NCBI RefSeq assembly: GCF_034092375.1
Contig: NZ_CP139302.1
Location: forward strand, 930,001-994,000
From: Prochlorococcus sp. MIT 1300
Lineage (GTDB): Bacteria; Cyanobacteriota; Cyanobacteriia; PCC-6307; Cyanobiaceae
DNA: 64,000 bases
Reading direction: 5' to 3'
This document shows positions 47,147-56,145 of the stretch, piece by piece. Positions within the stretch are counted from its first letter, which is position 1. Each line of letters starts with the position of its first letter. Below the pieces are notes generated by a model. The model did not search any database, was not told the origin of the DNA, and saw only the letters and a list, made by a program, of their open reading frames with translations. The translations under genes and the position numbers were made by a program.

Positions 47147-48754
47147 ATGCAAGCTCGTACCCTCATGGGCACACTTGGTGCAGGACTACTTTCGTTAATC
47201 TTGATCAGCCTGGCTTTGTGGCCAGGCTTTACAATAAAACAAAATATTAATAACGCTCAACTAGAACTCAAATCCATACAACTACCACGAACAGCCGTAT
47301 TTACCCCTAGAGATGCATCATTAACGGTTCATTGGTTAATTAATCCAAAACTAATACCAACTTATATAGGGACTCAAGCTCAACCCAAGTTTCAAAAAGC
47401 AGCCAGAAAAAATGCTCAAGACCTAATAGACGGTATTTTTGCATTAGCAGGTCTTAATTTTCCCTCAGATATAGAAAATTGGATAGGGAGCGAAGTCAGC
47501 TTCTCACTAATCGCACCCAAAAACAAAGAAGGTAAAGCTGGCTGGGTGCTTGCACTTGCAAGTGAAAACAAAAATGAAGTAAAAAATTTCTTAGAGCGTT
47601 TTTGGCAGGAACAAGCTCTTGCAGGAGAAAATGTTCATGTCACTATCTATCGTGGACTTAATTTAATAAGCAAAGAAAAATCTCTTGATGATAATCTCAA
47701 ACAGACATTCTCGACTGCCTTAATTGATGATGATCTCCTTTTGGTTGGCTCAGGAGAAGGGATTCTTGAGCAAGCTTTAGACGTATCACAATTGCCAGGT
47801 CAGAATCAAATTGGAAATGAAATACTAAGACATTCAGCTGAAAGTCTCGGAGATGGCATTGCTTTAATTACTGCAAAACCTAAAGCCCTTTCATCTTTCT
47901 TAGGTTTTCCAGCGCGACTGACTAGTAGAAAAGATTTTATTGGCTTATTGGCAGGCATAAAGCCCATAAATAATCAAATCCAAATCAAGGGATTATTACA
48001 ATTCAAGGGAGCTAAAAACGTCGACAAAGAAGAGTCCTTTGAAAACTTGTTATTTCTTTCTAATCCCTATGTTGAATCCAACTTAATCGCGCTAATAAAT
48101 AATCCTTCGCGATTCATGGATCAAAATGATTTAACATCTGGGGAACAATTATTAGGGCCAATAATTCGCGATAAAGTCAGAGAAATAAAATCACTTGCCC
48201 CAAAAATAATTTCCAAACTTGACCAAGGCTCATTATTTGTTTTATCCAATCAAAAGGGCTGGCTATTAGGAACAGAGCCAATGCAGCCACCAACATCAAA
48301 TGTAGCTAAGTTACTAGAAGATAATGGGCTTAGCCAAGCAAATTTATCTACTGAAGATCAAAGCTTAAAAATATGGTCAAAACTGATAGCTAAAAGTGCA
48401 AAAGACACTAAAGAAGTAGATACAAATTTAGACGTGATTCTAGCTGAAACACCACAAATCAACTGGTGGGCAGAAGACATTGCTAATCTTCCTATAGATA
48501 AACAATCAAACTATAATCTTAAGGAATTAAAAGATCTTCAGAATTCACGCAAAAACATCTCTTATGAGCAAATTTATCTTAATAAAAACCTTGCCAAAGA
48601 GCAATTGAGACAATGGCAGGCTTGGCGTCTAATTCAAGCTCTTGCCGGAAATTCATTGGAAGAAAATATACAAGAAATGTCTATTGCAGTAGGCGAGGGG
48701 ACAAGCATTGATGAATCTAATATACAATTAAATATCGGAATCAAACTTGGTTAA
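47147..48754 (+). CDS. DUF3352 family membrane-anchored protein
   Basis: 535 residues, recognised as DUF3352, a cyanobacterial family with no known function. One N-terminal transmembrane helix (GAGLLSLILISLALWPGF) is followed by a large, probably lumenal or periplasmic domain of alternating helices and strands. No enzymatic motif and few Cys are visible. The start is ATG 47147, with a second ATG six codons on. A long structured gap separates it from gltA downstream. Confidence 0.7.
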   Translation: MQARTLMGTLGAGLLSLILISLALWPGFTIKQNINNAQLELKSIQLPRTAVFTPRDASLTVHWLINPKLIPTYIGTQAQPKFQKAARKNAQDLIDGIFALAGLNFPSDIENWIGSEVSFSLIAPKNKEGKAGWVLALASENKNEVKNFLERFWQEQALAGENVHVTIYRGLNLISKEKSLDDNLKQTFSTALIDDDLLLVGSGEGILEQALDVSQLPGQNQIGNEILRHSAESLGDGIALITAKPKALSSFLGFPARLTSRKDFIGLLAGIKPINNQIQIKGLLQFKGAKNVDKEESFENLLFLSNPYVESNLIALINNPSRFMDQNDLTSGEQLLGPIIRDKVREIKSLAPKIISKLDQGSLFVLSNQKGWLLGTEPMQPPTSNVAKLLEDNGLSQANLSTEDQSLKIWSKLIAKSAKDTKEVDTNLDVILAETPQINWWAEDIANLPIDKQSNYNLKELKDLQNSRKNISYEQIYLNKNLAKEQLRQWQAWRLIQALAGNSLEENIQEMSIAVGEGTSIDESNIQLNIGIKLG

Positions 48755-49091
48755 TTTACTACATCAGCAAAATACCAATACAAAGCTAATGTTTCATGTT
48801 GATTCGACTCTAAGCCGAAGGCCCTTGATCAAGAAATTAGCTTATTCTAAACTTCATTTAAGGCTGCCCAATAATTTCGTCGCCGCCGCTTTCCCTGGAC
48901 CATATAGCATCAATGCTTACTGAGGTAAACAACCGTTCATATCACTCAGGCAAATCTTTTAGCGCAAACCCATGTCCATCTGCTCAAAAAAACAAGCAAA
49001 GCGAATAGGAATGCAAAACTTTGTGCTTTGCTTACAGTCGGCTCAGTAGAATAGGATTCTGCTTAAGTTTCCAAGTAGTTGAAAATAGTCG
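48755..49091. other. Structured gap upstream of gltA
   Basis: 337 bases with no convincing gene. Two long perfect inverted repeats stand out: AAGCTAAT (48783-48790) with ATTAGCTT (48836-48843), enclosing TTGAT (48799-48803) with ATCAA (48828-48832), and AAGCAAAGC (48994-49002) with GCTTTGCTT (49025-49033). A G+C-richer patch (CGTCGCCGCCGC, near 48878) lies between them. The second repeat is about 60 bases before gltA and may be a leader hairpin; the first could mark a DUF3352 3' end or a small RNA. No T tract follows either. Confidence 0.5.
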
Positions 49092-50282
49092 GTGGAGACA
49101 AAAGCACCTAAAGCGAAACACCGTAAAAGTACTTCAATGATTTTTCGACCAGGATTAGAAGGAGTTCCCGTCACTCAATCTGCAATTTGTGATATTGATG
49201 GACTCAAAGGAGAATTAACTTATAGAGGTTATCCACTAGCCGACTTGGCTTCGAATAGCAACTTTCTAGAAACCGCCTTCTTACTGATCTGGGGGGAGTT
49301 ACCAGACCCCAAACAATTACGCGAATTCGAACATCAAGTACAGATGCATCGAAGAGTGAGTTTTCGAGTCCGCGACATGATGAAGTGCTTCCCTGCCTCA
49401 GGACATCCAATGGATGCCCTTCAATCCAGTGCAGCATCACTAGGGCTCTTTTACTCAAGAAGAGCAATTGATGATCCTCAATACATCTATGACGCTGTAG
49501 TGAGATTAATAGCCAAAATCCCAACTATGGTCGCAGCCTTTCAACTAATCAGAAAAGGCCAAGACCCAATTCAACCAAAAGACAATTTGGCATATTCAGA
49601 CAATTTTCTTTATATGCTGACTGAGCGTGAACCAGATCCATTAGCTGCAAGAATTTTTGATCGCTGTCTCATCCTGCATGCAGAACATAGTTTAAATGCA
49701 AGCACCTTTAGTGCACGTGTTACAGCAAGCACTCTTACTGACCCATATGCAGTCGTAGCTTCAGCGGTTGGGACTCTTGCAGGGCCGCTACATGGTGGTG
49801 CCAATGAAGATGTATTGGCAATGCTGGAAGAAATAGGAAGCCCTGAATGTGCAGTGCCTTATTTAAATAAAGCCATTGCAGAAAAAAGAAAAATCATGGG
49901 TTTTGGTCATCGTGAATACCGCGTTAAAGACCCAAGAGCTTCAATTCTGCAAAGCTTGGCAGAAGAACTATTCGCAAGATTTGGTAAAGATGAAATGTAT
50001 GACGTAGCAAAGGCTCTCGAAGAAGCCGCTGAAGCTCGTTTAGGGCCTAAAGGTATTTACCCAAATGTAGACTTTTACTCTGGGCTCGTGTATAGAAAGC
50101 TTGGAATCCCCAGGGACTTATTTACACCTGTATTTGCAATTTCTCGTGTAGCTGGTTGGCTCGCTCACTGGCGAGAACAACTAGGCGCCAATAGAATTTT
50201 TCGTCCTTCTCAAATCTATACAGGGTCTAAACCTCGTGACTGGAGCAATCCAGAGAGTCGCACCCCTTCAAAAGAGAACTAA
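49092..50282 (+). CDS. gltA: Citrate synthase
   Basis: Condenses acetyl-CoA and oxaloacetate at the head of the (incomplete) TCA cycle. Motifs: LEGVPVTQSAICDIDGLKGELTYRGYPLADLA, RVRDMMKCFPASGHPMDAL, GPLHGGANEDVLAML (catalytic His), and GFGHREYRVKDPRA (catalytic His), each quoted in part. 396 residues from GTG 49092; ATG at 49137 is an alternative that loses 15 basic residues. It resembles the Gram-positive/cyanobacterial type without an NADH site. ndhA follows after 18 bases. Confidence 0.95.
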   Translation: METKAPKAKHRKSTSMIFRPGLEGVPVTQSAICDIDGLKGELTYRGYPLADLASNSNFLETAFLLIWGELPDPKQLREFEHQVQMHRRVSFRVRDMMKCFPASGHPMDALQSSAASLGLFYSRRAIDDPQYIYDAVVRLIAKIPTMVAAFQLIRKGQDPIQPKDNLAYSDNFLYMLTEREPDPLAARIFDRCLILHAEHSLNASTFSARVTASTLTDPYAVVASAVGTLAGPLHGGANEDVLAMLEEIGSPECAVPYLNKAIAEKRKIMGFGHREYRVKDPRASILQSLAEELFARFGKDEMYDVAKALEEAAEARLGPKGIYPNVDFYSGLVYRKLGIPRDLFTPVFAISRVAGWLAHWREQLGANRIFRPSQIYTGSKPRDWSNPESRTPSKEN

Positions 50283-50300
50283 GTTGCCATCATCTCAACC

Positions 50301-51461
50301 ATGACAATGGTCACACACCTTGCTACTGCAAATCCAGCTTTGGTAACGCCAGGTATAGATCTCGAATTGAGCTTCACCCATGCTCTAGAAGGATTAGGTT
50401 TCTCCTCTGAACTTGCCCATATCCTTTGGTTACCTTTGCCAATGCTGCTGGTACTAACAGCTGCCTTAGTCGGAGTGTTAGTAACAGTGTGGCTAGAAAG
50501 AAAAATTTCTGCTGCCGCACAACAACGAATAGGGCCTGAATATGCAGGCGCCCTAGGAATTCTTCAACCAATGGCTGATGGCTTGAAATTATTAGTGAAA
50601 GAAGATGTAATACCAGCAAAAGCAGATGGAGTTTTATTCACGGTTGGTCCTGTACTTGTACTAGTTCCGGTAATACTTTCATGGTTGATAGTTCCATTTG
50701 GACAAAATCTACTTATTAGCAATGTGGGGATTGGCATATTCCTTTGGATCTCACTAAGTAGCATTCAACCTATTGGCCTTTTAATGAGTGGTTACGCCTC
50801 AAATAACAAATACTCACTGTTAGGTGGTCTACGAGCAGCGGCACAATCCATCAGTTACGAAATCCCTCTTGCTCTCTCAGTATTAGCCGTTGTAATGATG
50901 AGCAATTCCTTAAGCACTGTCGAGATTGTTGATCATCAAAATAGTGCTGGGTTCCTTAGCTGGTATGTCTGGCGACAACCAGTGGGATTTTTAATTTTTT
51001 GGATTTGTGCCCTAGCAGAATGTGAACGACTGCCATTTGACCTTCCAGAAGCAGAAGAAGAACTTGTGGCTGGATATCAGACTGAATATGCTGGAATGAA
51101 ATTTGCTTTATTTTATTTAGGTAGTTATATAAATTTAATTCTTTCTGCTCTACTAGTTTCAGTTCTTTATCTGGGAGGGTGGGGGTTTCCTGTCCCAATT
51201 GAATGGTTTGCAACTGTCATAGGCCAATCAGTAGATGCACCAATAATTGAGCTAATAAATGCTTCCGTGGGCATCGTAATGACAGTGCTTAAGGCATATT
51301 TGCTAGTTTTCTTAGCAATTCTTCTGCGGTGGACTACCCCTCGAGTACGAATTGATCAACTGCTAGACCTAGGCTGGAAATTCCTTCTTCCTGTTTCTCT
51401 TGTTAACTTACTTGTTACAGCTGGTTTAAAGCTTGTGCTTCCAAGCGCCTTTGGTGGATAA
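50301..51461 (+). CDS. ndhA: NAD(P)H-quinone oxidoreductase subunit 1
   Basis: Membrane subunit of NDH-1 at the junction with the peripheral arm and the quinone channel. 386 residues with about eight helices. Conserved loops: [54 protein letters not shown], and [27 protein letters not shown], quoted in part. First gene of ndhA-I-G-E. ATG at 50301, 18 bases after gltA. Confidence 0.97.
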   Translation: MTMVTHLATANPALVTPGIDLELSFTHALEGLGFSSELAHILWLPLPMLLVLTAALVGVLVTVWLERKISAAAQQRIGPEYAGALGILQPMADGLKLLVKEDVIPAKADGVLFTVGPVLVLVPVILSWLIVPFGQNLLISNVGIGIFLWISLSSIQPIGLLMSGYASNNKYSLLGGLRAAAQSISYEIPLALSVLAVVMMSNSLSTVEIVDHQNSAGFLSWYVWRQPVGFLIFWICALAECERLPFDLPEAEEELVAGYQTEYAGMKFALFYLGSYINLILSALLVSVLYLGGWGFPVPIEWFATVIGQSVDAPIIELINASVGIVMTVLKAYLLVFLAILLRWTTPRVRIDQLLDLGWKFLLPVSLVNLLVTAGLKLVLPSAFGG

Positions 51462-51573
51462 ATGAACAAACCCTCATTTCCCAAGCTTCTTGTAAGCACT
51501 ATTACTTATAGCCTTCAAAAAACTAGTAGGATTTTGTTTATGAACATAGTTAGCCTTCATTAGGTACCTATCA

Positions 51574-52224
51574 ATGCTCGGGTTCCTCAAAAAAGTTGCT
51601 GACTACTCCCAGGATGCAGTTGATGCAGCGAAATATCTAGCCCAAGGGCTTTCGGTCACTTTTGACCACATGCGCCGTAGACCCATCACGGTTCAATATC
51701 CCTATGAAAAACTCATTCCTTCGGAACGTTATAGAGGAAGGATTCACTATGAATTCGACAAATGTATCGCCTGTGAGGTCTGTGTAAGGGTTTGCCCAAT
51801 CAATCTTCCAGTCGTTGACTGGGTAATGAATAAGGAAACCAAGAAAAAGGAACTCAAAAACTACTCCATAGATTTTGGTGTATGCATCTTTTGCGGAAAT
51901 TGTGTTGAATATTGTCCAACAAATTGCCTCTCTATGACTGAAGAGTATGAACTTGCGGCCTTCGACAGACACAGCCTAAATTTCGATAATGTTGCCCTTG
52001 GCCGCCTCCCAACAAGTGTAACCACAGACCCATCTATTACCCCTCTTCGTGAACTGGGTTATCTGCCTAAAGGAGTTATGGATCCCCATGGAGTATCTAG
52101 CGCCAATAAACGTGCCGGAGAACTACCACTTGAAGCACTTAAGAGAATAAATGAAGAAACAAACTCAGAAGAGCAAAATCCTTCTTTAAAAGCAGATTGC
52201 GAAGAGAGGCCTACATCCAAATGA
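51574..52224 (+). CDS. ndhI: NAD(P)H-quinone oxidoreductase subunit I, 2[4Fe-4S]
   Basis: Ferredoxin-like subunit that carries electrons within the peripheral arm. Two cluster motifs are intact: [16 protein letters not shown] and [15 protein letters not shown]. The N-terminal helix ([32 protein letters not shown] region) binds the membrane arm. 216 residues, with a Glu-rich variable tail. It lies 112 bases after ndhA, a long gap for this operon, and overlaps ndhG by ATGA. Confidence 0.97.
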   Translation: MLGFLKKVADYSQDAVDAAKYLAQGLSVTFDHMRRRPITVQYPYEKLIPSERYRGRIHYEFDKCIACEVCVRVCPINLPVVDWVMNKETKKKELKNYSIDFGVCIFCGNCVEYCPTNCLSMTEEYELAAFDRHSLNFDNVALGRLPTSVTTDPSITPLRELGYLPKGVMDPHGVSSANKRAGELPLEALKRINEETNSEEQNPSLKADCEERPTSK

Positions 52225-52823
52225 CAATTGCAACTTCCACAGAGTTAATTTGCTTTCTACTGCTATCAACAGTTGTAATAGCTGGAAGCATTGCTGTCGT
52301 TTTATTGGAAAACATTGTCTATTCAGCCTTTTTACTAGGTGGAGTATTTATGGCAGTAGCAGGGTTATACCTTTTACTAAATGCAAGTTTTGTGGCTGCA
52401 GCTCAAGTTTTGGTTTATGTAGGAGCAGTCAATGTCCTAATACTTTTCGCAATAATGCTAGTTAATAAACGCGAGCCTCTCAAAGAAATTGAAGGTTTAC
52501 GGCTGCAGAAAATACTTTCAGGGGGAGTATGTCTAGGTCTTCTAACAATACTTACTAGAGTAGTAATAACCACTCCATGGGCGACTCCTGGGCCAGCATC
52601 TATTGGCGAAATGGCAACAGAGCGCATTGGGGAGCATCTTTTTAGTGATTACCTGCTTCCTTTTGAACTCGCATCTGTGCTCCTATTAATGGCAATGATT
52701 GGAGCAATAGTTCTCGCTCGGAAAGATTTCCTTCCTGACGGTATTGGAACAGATGCCGTCACCAAACAAAGCATTGTAGAAAAAGAAAGAACCCCACTAC
52801 TAATTGAGCAACCGAAGCAGTGA
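52221..52823 (+). CDS. ndhG: NAD(P)H-quinone oxidoreductase subunit 6
   Basis: Membrane subunit of NDH-1 with five helices. ATG at 52221 overlaps the ndhI stop (ATGA) and gives 200 residues. Typical features are [60 protein letters not shown], quoted only by its ends, and [16 protein letters not shown]. The C-terminal 20 residues are variable and charged. ndhE follows closely. Confidence 0.96.
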   Translation: MTIATSTELICFLLLSTVVIAGSIAVVLLENIVYSAFLLGGVFMAVAGLYLLLNASFVAAAQVLVYVGAVNVLILFAIMLVNKREPLKEIEGLRLQKILSGGVCLGLLTILTRVVITTPWATPGPASIGEMATERIGEHLFSDYLLPFELASVLLLMAMIGAIVLARKDFLPDGIGTDAVTKQSIVEKERTPLLIEQPKQ

Positions 52824-52849
52824 TTCATCTCTATCTTTCTCTAGCTACT

Positions 52850-53179
52850 ATGATTCAAACATCTTCTGGCCTAGTTCCACTTCAAGCATATTTATTACTT
52901 GCTGCCTTGCTGTTTTGTATTGGAGTATGGGGATTAGTTAATAGCAGAAATGCAGTAAGAGTTTTAATGAGTATTGAGCTGATGCTCAATGCTGTTAATA
53001 TTAATTTAATGTCATTCTCCTCATATCTTGATGGTGATTTAATTCGAGGTCAAGTTTTTGCTGTATTTGTAATTACAGTTGCAGCAGCCGAAGCAGCTGT
53101 TGGGTTAGCCATCCTTCTATCTTTATATAGAAATAGAATAACAGTCGACATGGAAAGTTTTAATCTTCTGCGATGGTAA
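52850..53179 (+). CDS. ndhE: NAD(P)H-quinone oxidoreductase subunit 4L
   Basis: Small membrane subunit with three helices. ATG at 52850 gives [19 protein letters not shown] and 109 residues, the family length; a GTG at 52820 overlapping ndhG by four bases would add ten residues and cannot be excluded. The conserved Glu helices are visible in [14 protein letters not shown] and [14 protein letters not shown]. It is followed by nadK after 15 bases. Confidence 0.95.
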   Translation: MIQTSSGLVPLQAYLLLAALLFCIGVWGLVNSRNAVRVLMSIELMLNAVNINLMSFSSYLDGDLIRGQVFAVFVITVAAAEAAVGLAILLSLYRNRITVDMESFNLLRW

Positions 53180-53194
53180 AGCAGTAGCCGCATC

Positions 53195-54139
53195 ATGCGC
53201 CTTAACTTAATTTGGGTTATATATAGATCTGAAAGTAGCAAAGCATACCAAAAGGCTACTTTATGCTCAAACAAATTAACTGCTTTGGGAATCAAAGTTG
53301 TTATCGCAGAAAGTGGTATAGGAAAGAACCCATTCCCAAAATTAATTTCTGAGCGAAAGAAACTTCCTGATTTAACAGTAGTTCTTGGAGGTGATGGGAC
53401 TGTATTGGGAGCAGCGCGTCATCTTGCTATATACGGTGTTCCGATACTTAGCTTTAATATAGGTGGCAATTTAGGTTTCCTTACTCAAGAAAAGGTTCTT
53501 TTAGATGATGATCAACTTTGGGAAAGATTGCGGCAGGATAGTTATGCAATAGAAAGCAGAATGATGCTCCAAGCCAATGTAAAACATTTTTCTAATTACA
53601 ATTTGAGCGAAACAATAACTGAAGTTCAATCTAGAGATGATTGCTCTAATCCACACTGGGCCTTAAATGATTTTTATGTGCGTGCGTACCAAGACGAAAT
53701 CTCACCTACATGCACTGTTGAACTTGAAATAGATGGAGAAGTAGTTGATCAATACAAAGGAGATGGCTTGATCTTTTCTACTCCTACAGGCTCCACAGGA
53801 TATGCAATGGCTACTGGTGGTCCAATCTTGCATCCTGGCATTGAGGGAATAGTAATCAGTCCGATATCTCCTATAAGTCTTTCGAGTCGAACGGTAGTTG
53901 TTCCACCTGCATCACGACTAATCCTTTGGCCCAAAGGTGATAAAAAACGCCGCATCAAACTCTGGAAGGATGGTGCAAGCGCGGATTTACTAAAGCCAGG
54001 TGATTGTTGCATTGTTCAAAGAGCACGTCACAATGCTTTGATGGTTGTTCTAGAACAAAACCCCTCCTACTACAGAACTCTTTCACAAAAACTCCACTGG
54101 GCAGGAAGTTTTTCCAACAAGAAAGAAGAACGCAAGTAG
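53195..54139 (+). CDS. nadK: NAD kinase
   Basis: Phosphorylates NAD to NADP. Motifs: [29 protein letters not shown], the fold core NDFYVR, and the substrate loop [18 protein letters not shown], all intact. 314 residues from ATG 53195. Cyanobacteria often have two NAD kinases, and this cannot be assigned to one by sequence alone. It sits directly behind ndhAIGE, so the pool of NADP(H) and NDH-1 may be set together. Confidence 0.95.
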   Translation: MRLNLIWVIYRSESSKAYQKATLCSNKLTALGIKVVIAESGIGKNPFPKLISERKKLPDLTVVLGGDGTVLGAARHLAIYGVPILSFNIGGNLGFLTQEKVLLDDDQLWERLRQDSYAIESRMMLQANVKHFSNYNLSETITEVQSRDDCSNPHWALNDFYVRAYQDEISPTCTVELEIDGEVVDQYKGDGLIFSTPTGSTGYAMATGGPILHPGIEGIVISPISPISLSSRTVVVPPASRLILWPKGDKKRRIKLWKDGASADLLKPGDCCIVQRARHNALMVVLEQNPSYYRTLSQKLHWAGSFSNKKEERK

Positions 54140-54143
54140 CTCA

Positions 54144-54644
54144 ATGGCTTTGGAAATTGAACGACGGTTTCTCGTCTCAAATACAAGCTGGCGTGAATTG
54201 ACCAATCCAGGCATCCAATTACGCCAGGCTTACTTAGCGACTGGCCACAGTGGCTGGACAATCAGAATAAGAATCAGTGATAAAAACCAAGCATGGATAA
54301 CACTCAAAGCACCTGCAGAAAAGATTTCAAGCCACGAATTCGAGTACCCAATTGCAATCAAAGATGCTGAAGAAATCTGGGAACTCGCTCTCTATCGCCT
54401 ACACAAAATCAGGTATCAACTAAATCTCGATAACGGCGAGTGGATCGTGGATTCCTTTGAAGGCGACAATTCTCCTTTAATAATCGCTGAAGTGGAACTC
54501 TCATCCCCAAGCCAAATGATTGAAATACCTCCATGGTGCGGCCAAGAAATCACTGGGCAAACTGACTTAAGCAATGCAGCACTAGCCCAAAACCCTTTAA
54601 AGGACTGGCCTAATAGCAAGCTGAGAAAAAACGGGCTCACCTAA
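54144..54644 (+). CDS. CYTH-domain protein, probable inorganic triphosphatase
   Basis: 166-residue CYTH tunnel protein. It begins with the signature ALEIERRFLV and continues with paired basic and acidic strands (WTIRIRISDKNQAWITLK, HEFEYPIAI, WIVDSFEGDN, IAEVELSSP). Bacterial members hydrolyse triphosphate, and the charged residues that bind it appear present. The adenylate cyclase role is less likely. It begins four bases after nadK and is likely in the same transcript. Confidence 0.88.
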   Translation: MALEIERRFLVSNTSWRELTNPGIQLRQAYLATGHSGWTIRIRISDKNQAWITLKAPAEKISSHEFEYPIAIKDAEEIWELALYRLHKIRYQLNLDNGEWIVDSFEGDNSPLIIAEVELSSPSQMIEIPPWCGQEITGQTDLSNAALAQNPLKDWPNSKLRKNGLT

Positions 54645-54731
54645 AGAAGCCTGGCGCTTGCCCGTTTCTTTATATTCTGTTTATAATTCATATTCTCTTA
54701 ACAAGTGCTGTCGTATTGGCGCTGTTCCACA

Positions 54732-54738
54732 AAGGAGG
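54732..54738 (+). promoter_or_regulatory. Strong Shine-Dalgarno deciding a TTG start
   Basis: AAGGAGG at 54732-54738 sits five bases before TTG at 54744. Most genes here lack such a clear site. It fixes the start of the next small gene at 54744 rather than at GTG 54705, which would place the site inside the coding region. Confidence 0.7.
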
Positions 54739-54743
54739 AAATT

Positions 54744-54929
54744 TTGTTTGGGTTGTACGACACAGATGGAATCCTTCGCTACATAGGACGGGATAAAGAA
54801 GCGTGCCTGGACTACGCGAGGCTATTTGAGCTGCCACCTGTGGAATGCTCACTGATGCCACTGCCAGAGCCGAAGCTCCTGTCAATCAGGAGTCGGAAGG
54901 GGACGCGTCAGGAAGTGTGCAGCAATTGA
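54744..54929 (+). CDS. Small conserved-looking unknown protein
   Basis: 61 residues, start TTG 54744, chosen for the AAGGAGG site. The sequence FGLYDTDGILRYIGRDKEACLDYARLF looks like a compact conserved domain of picocyanobacteria, then a Pro-rich region and a basic tail. No known motif. The last 44 bases overlap the end of pedR on the other strand. A GTG at 54705 is an alternative start. Confidence 0.6.
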   Translation: MFGLYDTDGILRYIGRDKEACLDYARLFELPPVECSLMPLPEPKLLSIRSRKGTRQEVCSN

Positions 54930-55164
54930 AGCCATCTCGGCAGATTTTGCCGTGATCCATTGCCCAATTCAGAAGAGCCACACGATTTTTGGACCCTGTT
55001 TTTGTAAACATATTGCTCACATGATTGTCGACAGTCCTTTTACTAATGGTCAACTTTTCAGCAATTTCCTGATTTGTAAGCCCTGCGGCAACAAGTTCAA
55101 TGATTTCCATCTCCCTTGCAGAAAGGGACATTTGAGCTGAATTGGAGATGTCGCCAGTGATCAT
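54886..55164 (-). CDS. pedR: Small LuxR-type regulator, PedR-like
   Basis: 92-residue protein that is nearly all a LuxR-type helix-turn-helix (LSAREMEIIELVAAGLTNQEIAEKLTISKRTVDNHVSNMFTKTG, quoted to show the domain only in part). Without a receiver domain it resembles Synechocystis PedR (Ssl0564), a regulator that responds to photosynthetic electron transport through thioredoxin. Cys residues lie near the C terminus (GKICRDGFNCC), fitting redox control by inference. It is divergent from metF and tail-overlaps the small gene at 54744. Confidence 0.8.
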   Translation of the reverse strand: MITGDISNSAQMSLSAREMEIIELVAAGLTNQEIAEKLTISKRTVDNHVSNMFTKTGSKNRVALLNWAMDHGKICRDGFNCCTLPDASPSDS

Positions 55165-55251
55165 GCCCTCCTCTCAACCCTTTTCCGCCATAATAGGCAG
55201 ACATAAGGTTCCTCGATCATTCATAGTAATTAGGGTTACAGGTAAAGCGGT

Positions 55252-56145
55252 TTGAGATCAGCTCTGCAGCGCTCCTTAGAGGCTGGAGCGGTAACAGTTA
55301 CTGCTGAAATCATGCCCCCTCGAGGGGCTAATCCTGGCCATGCAATTGCAATGGCCAATACTCTGAAAAATCGCGTTCACGCAATAAATGTTACCGATGG
55401 CAGTAGAGCTGTCATGAGAATGAGCAGTCTTGCTCTATGTAGCTTGCTCTTGCGAGAAGGACATGAACCTGTTCTCCAAATGGCTTGTCGAGATAGAAAT
55501 CGAATAGCTCTTCAGGCAGATTTACTTGGAGCAAATGCCCTGGGAATAAAAAATGTTCTTTGCCTTACAGGCGATCCAGTCAGAGCTGGAGATCAACCTT
55601 TGGCTCGCCCTGTTCATGACTACGAATCAGTCAAACTCCTTAAACAAATCAAAGAACTTAACAATTCCAAGGATCCTCTTGGCACTTTGCTCCCCGATGG
55701 AGGAACTAATTTATTTGCTGGGGCCGCTGCAGATCCAAATTGCAAAAGCCTCAAAAGCCTGCGCAATCGCTTAGAACGAAAACGTGAAGCTGGAGCACAG
55801 TTTCTTCAAACACAAATGGTTATGGATGCTGTAGTACTAGAAAAATTCTGCAAAGAAATAGCTACTCCACTTCAACTGCCGGTATTAGCGGGTGTTTTCT
55901 TACTCAAGTCCGCAAAAAATGCACAATTTATCAATAAAGTTGTACCAGGTGCATGTATACCTCAAACCATTATCAGTCGCTTGGGTAATTCTAAAGATCC
56001 AATCGCAGAAGGAATTCAAATTGCGGCAGAACAAACTAAGCAATTTTTAAATATCTCACAAGGTGTTCATTTAATGGCGATAAAAGCAGAACAGAAAATC
56101 CCAGCGATCCTCGATCAGGCAAATATTAACTTGCAGCAGAAGTAA
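55252..56145 (+). CDS. metF: Methylenetetrahydrofolate reductase
   Basis: Reduces methylene-THF to methyl-THF for methionine synthesis. 297 residues from TTG 55252, the only start near the conserved N terminus TVTAEIMPPRGANPGH, with the catalytic Glu. Later come CLTGDPVRAGDQP and AGAQFLQTQMVMD. The C-terminal end is somewhat short. The 3' end overlaps the convergent nucleotidyltransferase by 20 bases. Some homologues are called MTHFR-like only. Confidence 0.87.
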   Translation: MRSALQRSLEAGAVTVTAEIMPPRGANPGHAIAMANTLKNRVHAINVTDGSRAVMRMSSLALCSLLLREGHEPVLQMACRDRNRIALQADLLGANALGIKNVLCLTGDPVRAGDQPLARPVHDYESVKLLKQIKELNNSKDPLGTLLPDGGTNLFAGAAADPNCKSLKSLRNRLERKREAGAQFLQTQMVMDAVVLEKFCKEIATPLQLPVLAGVFLLKSAKNAQFINKVVPGACIPQTIISRLGNSKDPIAEGIQIAAEQTKQFLNISQGVHLMAIKAEQKIPAILDQANINLQQK

